Shown piece after piece: positions 45,606 to 55,276 of a DNA stretch of 64,000 nucleotides. The notes below the pieces were generated by a model. The model was not told where the DNA came from, did not search any database, and saw only the letters and a program-made list of their open reading frames with translations. The translations under genes and the position numbers were made by a program. Position 1 is the stretch's first letter. Each line of letters begins with the position of its first letter. The DNA is from an uncultured Pirellulaceae bacterium (GTDB lineage: Bacteria > Planctomycetota > Planctomycetia > Pirellulales > Pirellulaceae), in the NCBI GenBank assembly GCA_938084685.1, contig CALKGE010000001.1:372001-436000 (forward strand), read 5' to 3'.

Positions 45606-46880
45606 ATGAATAAACCGAACAATCAAAAGAAGACAAATAGTCAAAATACGCAATCGGAAGTGAGTTTCGCCGATATGGAGCTCACCGATGAAATGATGAA
45701 AGCATTGGAGCGTGCAGGTTATGAAACACCATCACCGGTTCAGGCGGGCGTGATTCCCCCCGTCCTGGATGGCCAGGATGTCATGGGACAGGCACAGACC
45801 GGAACGGGGAAGACAGCGGCATTTGCCATTCCGATTCTGGAACAACTGGCGCCCCGTGAGGAGATCTCAAGCGTCCAGGCACTCGTTCTTGTGCCTACTC
45901 GCGAATTGGCGGTTCAGGTTCGAAATGAATTCGAGAAGCTCGCCTATTTTATGGACTTCAAAACGGTTGCGATCTACGGAGGCCATTCGATCAGGAAACA
46001 GATCGAGGAATTAAAGCGGGGAGTACAGGTTGTGGTCGGTACGCCAGGGCGAGTGCTGGATCATATTCGCCGTAAAACACTCGATCTTCGTGAGACCTGG
46101 TGTGTCACGCTGGACGAGGCGGACCGGATGCTGGATATCGGGTTTCGCCCGGACATTGAAAGGATTCTTAGTAGCATCTCGCGCAAAGATCGACAGACGC
46201 TGTTGCTCAGCGCGACCGTTCCACCTTCGATCGAACGATTAGCAAAACGCTACATGCACGAACCAACTGTCCTTGATTTTTCCAAGGATGCGGTATCCGG
46301 AGACAGTATTGAGCAGTACTATTTCTCGGTCGACAAGGTGAAAAAATTCGAGCTGCTAGAACGGCTGCTCAATCGGGAGAAACCAGAGCAAGCCATTATT
46401 TTTTGCCGTACCAGGCGGGGTACCTATAAACTTGCCAAGCGTCTCAAAGAGTCGTTTTCGCACGTTGGCTGCATCCATGGAGATATGAACCAGCCAGTTC
46501 GTGATCGAGTGATGAAGAAATTCCGGGACGAACAACTTAAAATACTGGTAGCCACCGATGTCGTCGGACGGGGCATCGACGTGACCACCATTTCTCATAT
46601 CATCAACTTTGATACGCCGGAAGACTGCGATGACTATGTTCATCGCATTGGCCGAACCGGACGGATGGGGAAAGAGGGTGTTGCCTATACGTTTGTATCG
46701 GAAGACGACGGTGAGTTATTGACACGCATTGAAATTCGTGTCAACCAGCTGCTTGAGCAGGTCTACATGGAAGGTATGGAATTGAAGCGGGAAGTAAAAC
46801 AGGATGTGAATCCGGAACGATTGGCGGCGGTGGCAGCAATGCGCGGCCGGGGACCGAAGAAACATCGTCGGAGACTATAA
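45606..46880 (+). CDS. DEAD-box ATP-dependent RNA helicase
   Basis: 424-residue helicase. The motifs follow in order: Q motif 'YETPSPVQAGVIPPVLDGQD', I 'AQTGTGKTAAF', Ia 'PTRELAVQV', II 'LDEADRMLDIGF' (DEAD), III 'LLLSATVPPSIERLA', IV 'QAIIFCRTRRG', V 'ILVATDVVGRGIDVTT' and VI 'YVHRIGRTGRMG'. A basic C-terminal tail ('RGRGPKKHRRRL') is typical of RhlE/CsdA-like helicases. It probably remodels mRNA or rRNA, and E. coli relatives act in the cold. Family subtype cannot be fixed. Confidence 0.96.
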   Translation: MNKPNNQKKTNSQNTQSEVSFADMELTDEMMKALERAGYETPSPVQAGVIPPVLDGQDVMGQAQTGTGKTAAFAIPILEQLAPREEISSVQALVLVPTRELAVQVRNEFEKLAYFMDFKTVAIYGGHSIRKQIEELKRGVQVVVGTPGRVLDHIRRKTLDLRETWCVTLDEADRMLDIGFRPDIERILSSISRKDRQTLLLSATVPPSIERLAKRYMHEPTVLDFSKDAVSGDSIEQYYFSVDKVKKFELLERLLNREKPEQAIIFCRTRRGTYKLAKRLKESFSHVGCIHGDMNQPVRDRVMKKFRDEQLKILVATDVVGRGIDVTTISHIINFDTPEDCDDYVHRIGRTGRMGKEGVAYTFVSEDDGELLTRIEIRVNQLLEQVYMEGMELKREVKQDVNPERLAAVAAMRGRGPKKHRRRL

Positions 46881-46882
46881 AG

Positions 46883-48484
46883 ATGACTCAGCGGTTCCCA
46901 TTTCTTAATTGTTCGCCGGGGTTTTGGGGATCGATCGTCATTTCAGTCTGTTTGGGGGCAGGCATACCTGGCTGCGATTCCCGCGAGGCGGCTCAGGCCG
47001 ATCATGTTTCGAGCCAGTCTTCCCAGTCAAAAAATCGGACTGCGGATACGACTCAATCAGACAGCTCGGGCCAGCAGGCTTCCAGTACCGCTTCTACTCG
47101 AGTGCAGGCACAGACCTCGGTGGATCCATCACTCGATCCTGCAGAAACCATGTCACCCAAGCAGGAAGGCGGCCCCAAGGTTTCACCGCTGCCAGTGCAG
47201 TTTCAGGGTCCGGATGCTGAAGCAAAACAACTCCAGGTGGACCCTGAACGTCTGCTGGCTCACGGTATTCGTACGTTGACCGGTAAACATTTGATTCTGC
47301 ATACCGACCTGCCATTGGATGATGAACTCCGCAGTTTGCCAGATCTGTTTACAACCAGTACGCAGCAGTTCTGTTCGTACTTCCAGGTCGAGCCTGAAAA
47401 AGTTGCGGCCTGGCGGGTCCGCGCCTGCATCATTCAGGACATGGAAAAGTTCGAGAAGGCTGGCCTGCTGCCGCAGGTGTTGCCGAAATTTCAGCATGGC
47501 TATGCATTAGGAGACCGGCTTTTTCTGAAGGAGCAGCCCAGCGAATACTACCGTCGGCATTTGCTCATTCATGAAAGCACTCACGCTTTTATGCTCAGAT
47601 TCTTCCAGGGAGCTGGTCCTCCGTGGTACATGGAAGGTATGGCCGAGTTACTGGGGACGCATCAGTGGGATGGAGAACAGCTTACTCTTCGTCACTTTCC
47701 CGCGACCAAGGAAGAAGTACCATTTTGGGGACGGGTGAAGATTATCAAGGATGATGTTGCAGCTCAGAAGGGAAAGATGATTGAAGAGGTGATGCAGTAC
47801 GGTAGTAATGCTCATCTGGATGTAGCAGCCTATGGTTGGAGTTGGGCAGCAGCGACTTTTCTTGATCAGCATCCTGATTTTCAGAAGACTTTTCGCAAAC
47901 AAATAGCACATGCCGGAGATTCGTCTCCTCAGTTTTCGGTCAGTTTAGTCGAAGCCTACGGTGATCAGTGGTTCCAGGTTCGTCAGCAATGGCAGCTGTT
48001 CGTCATGAACATGGAGTATGGTTACGATATTGCCCGCGAAGCGATCGATGCGGTACCGATCCAGACCTACGCAGACCTTCCACCTCAACAAACTATTCAG
48101 GTTAAGGCGAACCGGGGTTGGCAGTCGACAGGATTGTTCGTCACGCAGGGAGCGAAACTGCAGCTTGAAGCCAGTGGACGCTTTGTCGTTTATCAGTCGG
48201 ATGCCACAGCCGATCAGCCTGCAGAGCAGTGGGAAGCCGAGGCCGATGGTATTACGATTCGATATTACCGCGGACAGCCGCTCGGCAAGTTACTGATCGC
48301 AATTGACAATCTGAACCAGACGGGCCTCACCGGCCTGGTGTCCTACGGAGCGATCGGTGCTGGTGGAGAAATTGAGATTCCGTATGATGGTGTTCTCTAC
48401 CTTCGCGTCAACGATTCGCCAGCGGAGCTGAGTGACAATCAGGGCGAATTAGAAGTTAAAATGTCACTAATGGAGCAGGACTAA
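46883..48484 (+). CDS. Lipoprotein with HExxH zinc-peptidase (gluzincin-like) domain
   Basis: 533-residue exported lipoprotein: the signal ends 'GAGIPGC' with lipobox Cys31, followed by a Ser/Thr/Gln-rich linker of about 75 residues. The central domain has the zinc motif 'HESTHAFML' (His230, Glu231, His234) and a downstream glutamate in 'WYMEGMAELLGTH' (Glu251), as in peptidase MA-like gluzincins. A C-terminal beta-rich domain (about 400-533, 'TGLFVTQGAKLQLEASGRFV') may bind ligand. It is co-oriented with the helicase gene, 2 bases downstream of its stop. Peptidase activity is inferred from the motif only. Confidence 0.8.
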   Translation: MTQRFPFLNCSPGFWGSIVISVCLGAGIPGCDSREAAQADHVSSQSSQSKNRTADTTQSDSSGQQASSTASTRVQAQTSVDPSLDPAETMSPKQEGGPKVSPLPVQFQGPDAEAKQLQVDPERLLAHGIRTLTGKHLILHTDLPLDDELRSLPDLFTTSTQQFCSYFQVEPEKVAAWRVRACIIQDMEKFEKAGLLPQVLPKFQHGYALGDRLFLKEQPSEYYRRHLLIHESTHAFMLRFFQGAGPPWYMEGMAELLGTHQWDGEQLTLRHFPATKEEVPFWGRVKIIKDDVAAQKGKMIEEVMQYGSNAHLDVAAYGWSWAAATFLDQHPDFQKTFRKQIAHAGDSSPQFSVSLVEAYGDQWFQVRQQWQLFVMNMEYGYDIAREAIDAVPIQTYADLPPQQTIQVKANRGWQSTGLFVTQGAKLQLEASGRFVVYQSDATADQPAEQWEAEADGITIRYYRGQPLGKLLIAIDNLNQTGLTGLVSYGAIGAGGEIEIPYDGVLYLRVNDSPAELSDNQGELEVKMSLMEQD

Positions 48485-48598
48485 CTAATTCGTTGCCTGC
48501 CCAATTGACGATTCCAGTCTGGGACTCAACAATTTGATAGAGTTGGGAGCGTGGGCGCCCGTCAATTTGCAGATAGTTAGATTTAATTAGAACAACGC

Positions 48599-49843
48599 AT
48601 GAGCATACTACAGTCACAAGATCCTGCCGTATTTGCTGCCATTCAGTCCGAAGAAGTTCGGCAACGCTCCGGACTGGAATTAATCGCCAGCGAAAACTAC
48701 ACCAGCCGGGCGGTGATGGAAGCCTGTGGAAGTGTATTGACGAATAAATATGCGGAAGGTTATCCGGGGCGTCGTTATTATGGCGGTTGTGTGCATGTTG
48801 ACACTGCCGAGTCTATTGCGATAGCCCGCGCGAAAGAACTTTTTGGTGCTGAAGCGGTCAACGTTCAGCCTCATTCAGGCTCGCAGGCAAACACAGCGAT
48901 CTATCTGTCCTGTCTGGAATATGGCGACAAGGTGCTGGGCCTCAATTTGGCTCATGGAGGCCACTTAACCCATGGCATGCACCTGAATGTTTCAGGGATT
49001 CTTTATGATTTTGTCAGCTACGGAGTGGATTCTGAAACACACCGGTTGGATATGGATCAGGTCGCGCGATTGGCCAAAGAGCATAAGCCGAAGTTGATTG
49101 TGGCCGGCGCAAGTGCTTATCCTCGCGAGATACCCCACGAGAAATTTGCAGAGATTGCGGAGGATGTCGGAGCAAAGCTGTTTGTAGACATGGCACACTA
49201 TGCAGGTTTGGTAGCAGCCGGAGTTCATCATAATCCGGTGGAGTGTGCAGATTTCGTAACGACGACGACTCACAAAACACTTCGTGGTCCTCGCGGCGGT
49301 ATGGTGATGTGTAAAGAAGAGCATGCCAAGGCGATCAATCGGAGTGTTTTTCCTGGGCTTCAAGGGGGCCCTCTGATGCATATTGTTGCTGGTAAGGCAG
49401 TTTGCTTCGGTGAAGCGCTGACAGACAATTTCAGGCAATATGGTCAGCAAATAGTGGATAACGCTAAGGTGCTGGCCGATACGCTGATGACCGGCGGTCT
49501 GACTCTTGTCAGTGGTGGTACGGACAATCATCTCATGCTGATCAACGTCTTTGCGTCTCTTGCCATAGGTGGCAGTGCTGCAGAAGCAATTCTGGATCAG
49601 TGTGGAATTACTACGAATAAGAATATGCTGCCATTTGACCAACGGAAGCCGAATGATCCATCCGGAGTTCGGATTGGAACACCAGCGCTGACCAGTCGTG
49701 GAATGGGGACGGATGAAATGGTTACGATAGGCAACTGGATTGTTTCTGCATTGCAGAACCCTGAAGATCAGCATTTGCATCAGTCCATCAAGAATGATGT
49801 CGAATCACTTTGTGAGCAATTTCCGGTTCCGGCCGATCAGTAA
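48599..49843 (+). CDS. glyA: Serine hydroxymethyltransferase
   Basis: 414-residue PLP enzyme, E. coli-like in length, interconverting serine and glycine with tetrahydrofolate; it supplies methylene-THF for ThyA. Motifs are '[20 protein letters not shown]', '[21 protein letters not shown]', '[19 protein letters not shown]', '[18 protein letters not shown]' and the PLP lysine in '[13 protein letters not shown]' (Lys226). '[13 protein letters not shown]' is present near the end. It stands with its own 114-base leader, which has no clear terminator or riboswitch. Confidence 0.97.
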   Translation: MSILQSQDPAVFAAIQSEEVRQRSGLELIASENYTSRAVMEACGSVLTNKYAEGYPGRRYYGGCVHVDTAESIAIARAKELFGAEAVNVQPHSGSQANTAIYLSCLEYGDKVLGLNLAHGGHLTHGMHLNVSGILYDFVSYGVDSETHRLDMDQVARLAKEHKPKLIVAGASAYPREIPHEKFAEIAEDVGAKLFVDMAHYAGLVAAGVHHNPVECADFVTTTTHKTLRGPRGGMVMCKEEHAKAINRSVFPGLQGGPLMHIVAGKAVCFGEALTDNFRQYGQQIVDNAKVLADTLMTGGLTLVSGGTDNHLMLINVFASLAIGGSAAEAILDQCGITTNKNMLPFDQRKPNDPSGVRIGTPALTSRGMGTDEMVTIGNWIVSALQNPEDQHLHQSIKNDVESLCEQFPVPADQ

Positions 49844-49969
49844 CAAGTATTATTGCCTCTTTCTTTAGTCGGGCAGAATGGATTTTTAGTACGATATAGG
49901 AAGTTCCAGTGAGTGTCCTTGGGGAGACTTGTCGGAGAATCTAATCGTACGCCTTGGGGCTTAAACACC

Positions 49970-50407
49970 ATGTCACAAACCAGTCGTGTTTTGATTGCGG
50001 ACGACAATCAGGCTAATTGCGAATTATTGGATGCCTACCTGGCTGATCTTGATTGTGAAGTTGATTTTGCCATGGATGGTCAGGACACACTGGATAAAGT
50101 GCGATCGTTCGCGCCAGACCTTATTTTGCTGGACATTATGATGCCAAAGTTTAATGGCTTTGAAGTTTGTCAGCAGATTAAGTCGGATCCGGAATTGAAA
50201 CGAACCATGATTCTGATGGTCACGGCATTAAATGAACGAGGAGATATCGAACGTGCAGTGCAGGCCGGTACGGATGACTTTTTGTCCAAGCCAGTCAATC
50301 AGGTAGAGTTGGTAAAGCGAGTGGAGAACATGCTTAAGCTTAAGGGAGTGACCGACGAAGTAGAGCGTCTGCGTAAGTATATAGAGGAGATGGAACAGCA
50401 ACCGTAA
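49970..50407 (+). CDS. Single-domain response regulator (CheY-like) with C-terminal helix
   Basis: 145 residues. The receiver domain has 'VLIADDNQANCELL' (acidic pair), the phospho-acceptor Asp55 in 'LILLDIMMPKF', the switch threonine in 'LMVTALNERGD' and the conserved lysine in 'DDFLSKPVNQ'. A short helical C-terminal extension (residues about 115-145, 'LKGVTDEVERLRKYIEEMEQ') may be a coiled-coil dimerisation stem. The ATG at 49970 is chosen; the upstream frame from 49913 adds 19 unlike residues. No DNA-binding domain and no histidine kinase are adjacent, so output is probably via protein contact. Confidence 0.93.
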   Translation: MSQTSRVLIADDNQANCELLDAYLADLDCEVDFAMDGQDTLDKVRSFAPDLILLDIMMPKFNGFEVCQQIKSDPELKRTMILMVTALNERGDIERAVQAGTDDFLSKPVNQVELVKRVENMLKLKGVTDEVERLRKYIEEMEQQP

Positions 50408-50469
50408 TCTGATCCACTCGCATTGTTTAACAGACAGGCTGAGGGGTGGCACAGGCCACTGACCGCCAC

Positions 50470-52320
50470 ATGAATATTCGACAACAGCAACGACAAAATC
50501 TGCAGCCCGGGATGCCAGGCGTTGCATGCCTGTTGCTGATGTTTTGGGGCACAACGGTCGGTTTGGCTGAGGACTCGCTGGAAACGCAGAAGACTCAGGT
50601 TGCCGTTCTGATTGATCAACTCGGAGACGGCGACTTTACCACCCGGGAACTTGCGCAAAGCAAACTTCGGGAACTCGGGTTGATCGCCTTTGATCAGTTG
50701 TTTGCTGCTCAAACTCATAATGATATCGAAATTGCCAAACGAGCAACGTATCTTATTCGTAGCCTGCAGGTTCAGTGGGCATTACGAACCGATGCTCCGG
50801 AAGTTCGACGGTTACTGGCAAAATACGAAGAAACCAACGCGGCAGGGCGACGAAGTTTAATGGAACAACTGGCGGCTTTGCCAGATGGAAAAGGACTGAA
50901 CGCATTAAGTCGTATGGTCCGTTTTGAATTTGACGGACGTCAGTCCCGTTATGCAGCCTTGCAGGTGATGAAACTGAAACTGCCAGAGGAAGCTGCTGAG
51001 TTGCAAGCCTTTGCGACACATTTGCAGGACTTGCACCGATTGAGTTCCCGTACGGCCGCTCGCTGGATTGATGCGTATGCTGTCAGTCTTGTCGCTCCGG
51101 AGGAGTCCGTCGGGTTATGGGAACAGATCGGCAGGAAGGAAGAGCAGCTACTGACTACATTTCCCGGGCGCACGAGTCGTGCTTTGGTCGGGGACTTGCT
51201 GCGAAGACAGTTTAAGCTGTTACGGCAGTTGGAACGACAGGATGATGCAGAGGCAGTTGCCAGGCGGAGTGTCAATTTGCTGGATGGTTCTCGTGAACAA
51301 CTGATTGAAGCAATTGATTGGTTCGCAAGTGAAAAGAGCTGGATGTTCGCACAAGTGATCGCGGACCGGTTTCCGGTCGAGTTCCAGGAATACCCGGAAC
51401 TCATGTATCGTCTGGCGGAGGCGTTTCTGCAGGGTGGCGACAATGAACGAGCAGATAAGCAGGCCGAGTTGGCGCTGGCGATCAATCCGCAGGACCTCGA
51501 CGCGCACATCACCATCGCTTCGTTTCTTACGGCACGGCAACACCATCGATGGGCTATTGCGGAATATGAACAGGGGCTTACGCATGTGCCTCTGGAATCT
51601 GAAGCAGGAGTCCGGATGCGGATTTTGCTGGGTGAGTTGTTCCATGATTTGAAGCAGGACCATGATGCTCGGCTTGTCTTTGAGCCGGTAGTAGAGAACC
51701 GCGAAAATGAAGATCTGAAACAATCCGTCGTGCGGTTTTATTCACAAATGGAATCTTTCGTTTCACGCTACTGGTACTTCCGCGCGTGCGATCATGCCAG
51801 CCGGGAAGAGTGGGATCAACAGCGTGAGTGTCTGGAGGCTGGATTGGCTGAAGATCCTGACGACGGCGATATCCTGATTGCGATGTTTCGATTTGAAGAA
51901 TCGGATGAAGCATTTCGCGAAAAGACTCTGCAAGCGATCAACGCTTCGGTGCAGTCGCATGAGGATGATGTTAAAGCCGTAGAAATCAAAATCAAAAATA
52001 CGCTGGATCGACTCGAGAAATCACGTTTGGAGTGGAATTTAGCCCGGATATTCAACCAGTATGCCTGGCTCGTCGGTAATACAACCGGTGACTATCAACG
52101 AGCCATCTCATACAGCAGACGCTCGCTCGAATTGAGAAACTGGGAGTCGGCGAGTTATCTGGATACGCTCGGCCACTGCTATTATGCTGCGAAAGACTAT
52201 GAAAATGCAGTGAAGTACCAGCAACTGGCTGTTGACAAGGATCCTGGAAGTCTGGGAATGCGACGTCAACTGGAAGTGTTTCAGAAAGCTCTTCGTCAGC
52301 AACGGGAAAACCAGGGTTAG
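50470..52320 (+). CDS. Secreted TPR-repeat protein
   Basis: About 616 residues with an N-terminal signal (GVACLLLMFWGTTVGLAED). A helical N-terminal half ('KTQVAVLIDQLGDGDFTTRE', 'LAQSKLRELG') resembles HEAT-like repeats. The C-terminal half contains tetratricopeptide units ('QAELALAINPQDLDAHITIA', 'NTTGDYQRAISYSRRSLEL', 'YLDTLGHCYYAAKDYENAVK'). The ATG at 50470 gives a cleaner signal peptide than the GTG at 50446. No enzymatic motif is visible. Probably a periplasmic scaffold or assembly protein. Confidence 0.8.
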   Translation: MNIRQQQRQNLQPGMPGVACLLLMFWGTTVGLAEDSLETQKTQVAVLIDQLGDGDFTTRELAQSKLRELGLIAFDQLFAAQTHNDIEIAKRATYLIRSLQVQWALRTDAPEVRRLLAKYEETNAAGRRSLMEQLAALPDGKGLNALSRMVRFEFDGRQSRYAALQVMKLKLPEEAAELQAFATHLQDLHRLSSRTAARWIDAYAVSLVAPEESVGLWEQIGRKEEQLLTTFPGRTSRALVGDLLRRQFKLLRQLERQDDAEAVARRSVNLLDGSREQLIEAIDWFASEKSWMFAQVIADRFPVEFQEYPELMYRLAEAFLQGGDNERADKQAELALAINPQDLDAHITIASFLTARQHHRWAIAEYEQGLTHVPLESEAGVRMRILLGELFHDLKQDHDARLVFEPVVENRENEDLKQSVVRFYSQMESFVSRYWYFRACDHASREEWDQQRECLEAGLAEDPDDGDILIAMFRFEESDEAFREKTLQAINASVQSHEDDVKAVEIKIKNTLDRLEKSRLEWNLARIFNQYAWLVGNTTGDYQRAISYSRRSLELRNWESASYLDTLGHCYYAAKDYENAVKYQQLAVDKDPGSLGMRRQLEVFQKALRQQRENQG

Positions 52321-52409
52321 AGTTAAACCGGGTTCAGATTTTTCTATGGCGCCCAATTTGTCTTACTAGCTTTTATTTCTGGATAAGCGAGATAAGCGAG
52401 ATAAGCGAC

Positions 52410-53138
52410 TTGGCATCTGCGTTTCACCGTTATCTGGAAGATTCAAAAACACCGCTGACGAATCTCGTGTTCTATCTTCCCTGGTTAATCCTCTACGAGT
52501 TGGGGTTGTGGGGCAGTGGTGACTCTTACAGAAATCTGGCCAGTACCTGGTTGAGAGAGGTGCTGCAATGGGCCGGATTTAGCCAGTACTTTTTGCTCCC
52601 CGTGCTCTCCTGTGCGGTACTGCTAGCCTGGCATCATCTTGTCAGGCTGCCGTGGCGGGTTTACTGGCATGGTCTGCCTGGGATGTTTCTCGAATGCATG
52701 CTCTATGCAGCATTGTTGCTGGGCATGTTCCAACTTCAGCAGGTGGCAGTAGATGTGATGGTCCAGTTGCCATATGGATCGGCGCTAGCGACACTGGATG
52801 TTGATACCAGCCTGGATGCGAATGTGCACTTGATGCTGAGCATGGTCGGCGCGGGGATTTATGAGGAATTGTTTTTCCGCTTGTTACTGCTGCCAGTGGT
52901 GATCTGGGTTCTGTTGCGAATTGAATTGAAGGACTGGCTGGCCTACGGGTTGGGGGTTGTGATCGTCAGCGCCGTTTTTGCTGCTGCACATTCGATCGGT
53001 GCTGAGCAGGACTGGTTTACGTTCACGTTTCGGTTTTTAGTGGGCGTGGTTTTAGCTACGGTGTTTCTGAAACGAGGGTTCGGAATTGCAGTCGGAGTAC
53101 ACGCTCTATACAACATCTCCGTGGCACTGATGTATTAG
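52410..53138 (+). CDS. CPBP-family intramembrane metalloprotease (CAAX/Abi-like)
   Basis: 242-residue polytopic membrane protein with about six hydrophobic helices. The signature is 'GIYEELFFRLLLLPV' with Glu152-Glu153 and Arg157, and the second motif includes 'AAAHSIGAEQD' (His194). The EExxxR and HxxxN/D-type motifs match the CPBP (CAAX protease and bacteriocin-processing) family, which uses Glu/His residues for proteolysis within the membrane. The start is a TTG directly after a three-fold 9-base repeat. The substrate is unknown. Confidence 0.85.
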   Translation: MASAFHRYLEDSKTPLTNLVFYLPWLILYELGLWGSGDSYRNLASTWLREVLQWAGFSQYFLLPVLSCAVLLAWHHLVRLPWRVYWHGLPGMFLECMLYAALLLGMFQLQQVAVDVMVQLPYGSALATLDVDTSLDANVHLMLSMVGAGIYEELFFRLLLLPVVIWVLLRIELKDWLAYGLGVVIVSAVFAAAHSIGAEQDWFTFTFRFLVGVVLATVFLKRGFGIAVGVHALYNISVALMY

Positions 53139-53152
53139 CCGTGTCGTGATGT

Positions 53153-53686
53153 TTAGACGCGGAAGAGCGACTGGCTCTTGATGATTGCCAGATCGTCTGG
53201 AAACGTGTGGAAGGCCTGAACCAGCAGACTGTTTTGCCGGGTTTCCAGGTTGATATAGCTCATTGCACCGGTGGCCACACGTCGGTGATTGTTAAAGAAA
53301 TGTACCATTCCTCGAACTTCACTGTCCTGGCTCAGTTCCTGCTGAAACGCCCAAAAGATTTCCTGAGGCACGACTTCCAACTGAAAACTGGTTTGGTATT
53401 CGATACCCCGACAGTTGATGACTTCATTACGTTCGCCAGCAATCGGATGTGCCAACAGTCTACGGCGTTGAGGTAACGGCTGCGATTGAGCGGCCGCGAC
53501 TTCGGCGATGGTGGAGCCGCCATGCTTAAACGTAATGACATGGCCATCACGAGTGATGTCTACTTGCGCTTCGTAACTGCCGCGTTGTATTGGGCGGCTC
53601 TGGAAAACGTCAAAAAGTTCAGGGTGCAGAGAGCGAGAAAAGAGTTGAAACGTAAGTTCCTTGACTTTCGGTCTTAAAGAAAGCAC
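53153..53686 (-). CDS. DUF2617-like protein of unknown function
   Basis: 177-residue soluble protein starting at a GTG. It contains 'ELTFQLFSRSLHPELFDVF', 'YEAQVDITRDGHVITFKHGG', 'NCRGIEYQTSFQLEVVPQEI', 'MVHFFNNHRRVATGAMSYIN' and 'VQAFHTFPDDLAIIKSQSLF'. I tentatively relate it to the DUF2617 family, whose role is unknown. It has no membrane segment or signal peptide. It is convergent with the CPBP gene (14 bases apart). Confidence 0.72.
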   Translation of the reverse strand: MLSLRPKVKELTFQLFSRSLHPELFDVFQSRPIQRGSYEAQVDITRDGHVITFKHGGSTIAEVAAAQSQPLPQRRRLLAHPIAGERNEVINCRGIEYQTSFQLEVVPQEIFWAFQQELSQDSEVRGMVHFFNNHRRVATGAMSYINLETRQNSLLVQAFHTFPDDLAIIKSQSLFRV

Positions 53687-53904
53687 ACCGAGGTTCCCGT
53701 ATTTGTAATCCTGTCAAAGCGATAAGAGCCTGACGGATGTTATTTTATTTTTCAGGTACTACAGCGGGTGCTGAACCGTGACATTCAACCTCCGCGTTCC
53801 CTTCTCTGTTGTGACCATTATAGGACTTTCCTCAGTTGGCCACAAAGTCTACTGCTGTAAATTCCGGTGATACCAGAATAATTTTGATATGAGTCTTCGA
53901 ATCG

Positions 53905-54720
53905 CTAGCAGGATGTGGTCGTTTGCCATAGAAACCGACGGATGACCTCGTTGACTTTTTGCGGATTTTCCAGGGGGGCCATGTGGCCCACGCCGTCAAT
54001 GATTTCCAGCGCCGCGTCGGGTAGAGCTTCAGCCATAGTCTGCATCTGCTCGACAGGACTGATTTGGTCGAGTTCTCCACAGATCAGGAGAGTTGGGATC
54101 TGGATTTTGGGTAGCCATGTGGAGGCGTCATTGCGGCTGGCAAGCGCAAGCTGGGTTTCCGCAATCATCTGGGGGTTGCTACTGGCGATGACATCCCGAA
54201 GTTGAGACACACGTTCCGGAGTAGCCTGAGCAGATTGCGGACTGAATAGCCTGGGGATCATGGTGTCGGCTGCCAGGATGCTTCCCTGGGAGCCTTGCTC
54301 TGTAATACGTGCAGCCATTTGTCGTCGGCCTCGGGCCATGGGAGCTGAGTCGCCAGCACTACGAGTATCACACTGGATCAGGCGATGAATCTTACTCGGA
54401 TAGTGTTTCCAGAATTCCCATCCGATGTAGCCTCCCATCGACAGTCCACAGTAGGTGATTGGTTGAGTAATGGTCAGTGTATCAAGCAAACCGGCAAGAT
54501 CATGGGCAAATTGTTTCATGGAAATGGGAGCACGACCTCGGGAGGATTGACCGAATCCGCGCAAATCCGGCGAGATCACCTGGTATCTGGTTGCCAACAC
54601 TTCGAATTGAAACCGCCACATCGAGTGGTCGAGTGGAAAGCCATGCACCATTAGTAGCGGCGGGCCGTGACCACGGATTTGATAAGCAATTTCGATATCG
54701 TTAACTTTGGCTCGGAACAT
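53905..54720 (-). CDS. Alpha/beta hydrolase
   Basis: 271-residue hydrolase. The start 'MFRAKVNDIEIAYQIRGHGP' leads to the oxyanion loop 'LMVHGFPLDHSMW' and the nucleophile elbow 'YCGLSMGGYIGWEFW' (GxSxG). The acid and histidine are expected in 'LLICGELDQISPVEQM' and 'IIDGVGHMAPLENPQKV'. The start at 54720 is favoured over 54753, since the extra 11 residues lie within the preceding gene and are not family-like. The start overlaps the end of the upstream gene by 20 bases. It could be an esterase, a C-C hydrolase or a haloperoxidase-like enzyme. Confidence 0.88.
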   Translation of the reverse strand: MFRAKVNDIEIAYQIRGHGPPLLMVHGFPLDHSMWRFQFEVLATRYQVISPDLRGFGQSSRGRAPISMKQFAHDLAGLLDTLTITQPITYCGLSMGGYIGWEFWKHYPSKIHRLIQCDTRSAGDSAPMARGRRQMAARITEQGSQGSILAADTMIPRLFSPQSAQATPERVSQLRDVIASSNPQMIAETQLALASRNDASTWLPKIQIPTLLICGELDQISPVEQMQTMAEALPDAALEIIDGVGHMAPLENPQKVNEVIRRFLWQTTTSC

Positions 54721-55243
54721 GAACCTGCTTTCTGGCCAGGCTGGCGACGGCAATGAGCAGGAGCCCGAGTGCCGCTACGCCGATTTCGATATAGGCGTAA
54801 AGATGTAACTTTTTGTAGCGCCTCTCATTTTGCTGGAAGGTAGCGATTTGTTGTTCACCGAGTCCCATTCCTCGTACAAGCCGCCACTGTTTGATGGCGC
54901 CAAGCGGATCCATCTGATCGATGACGATATTTCCATAGATAATTTGTTCATTCGTCTCATCGGTCAGATCGAGTTGACTGGCCTGGTAGAAGTGGAAGCC
55001 TGCCAGTCCTACCCCAAGTGCAAGGAGGATACTGCCGAACGCGAAGAGCAGACCGTTGTGTTTGTCCCAAGCCAGCTCTTTGGTATTTGATGATTCGCCA
55101 GCTTGCGGTAACTCACGAATCTCTCGGAGATTGGGAACAACCGTTTCCGCTCCACAATCGGCACATTCCAGCGTCTTACCGGCATCGAAGGTTGCGATAC
55201 TGAATTGCGAACCACATTTACATGGGAGTAAGTAGATAGCCAT
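54701..55243 (-). CDS. Zinc-ribbon membrane protein of unknown function
   Basis: 180-residue protein. The N-terminus holds a zinc-ribbon-like CxC...CxxC ('LPCKCGSQFS', 'LECADCGAETVVP'). Two membrane helices follow ('LLFAFGSILLALGVGLAGFH' and 'YIEIGVAALGLLLIAVASLA'), with a charged loop between. Such zinc-ribbon/TM proteins are frequent in planctomycetes and their role is unknown. It overlaps the hydrolase gene downstream and probably shares its transcript. Confidence 0.75.
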   Translation of the reverse strand: MAIYLLPCKCGSQFSIATFDAGKTLECADCGAETVVPNLREIRELPQAGESSNTKELAWDKHNGLLFAFGSILLALGVGLAGFHFYQASQLDLTDETNEQIIYGNIVIDQMDPLGAIKQWRLVRGMGLGEQQIATFQQNERRYKKLHLYAYIEIGVAALGLLLIAVASLARKQVHVPSQS

Positions 55244-55276
55244 GAGTTTTATTATCAGTTGACGGATTGAAAGAGT

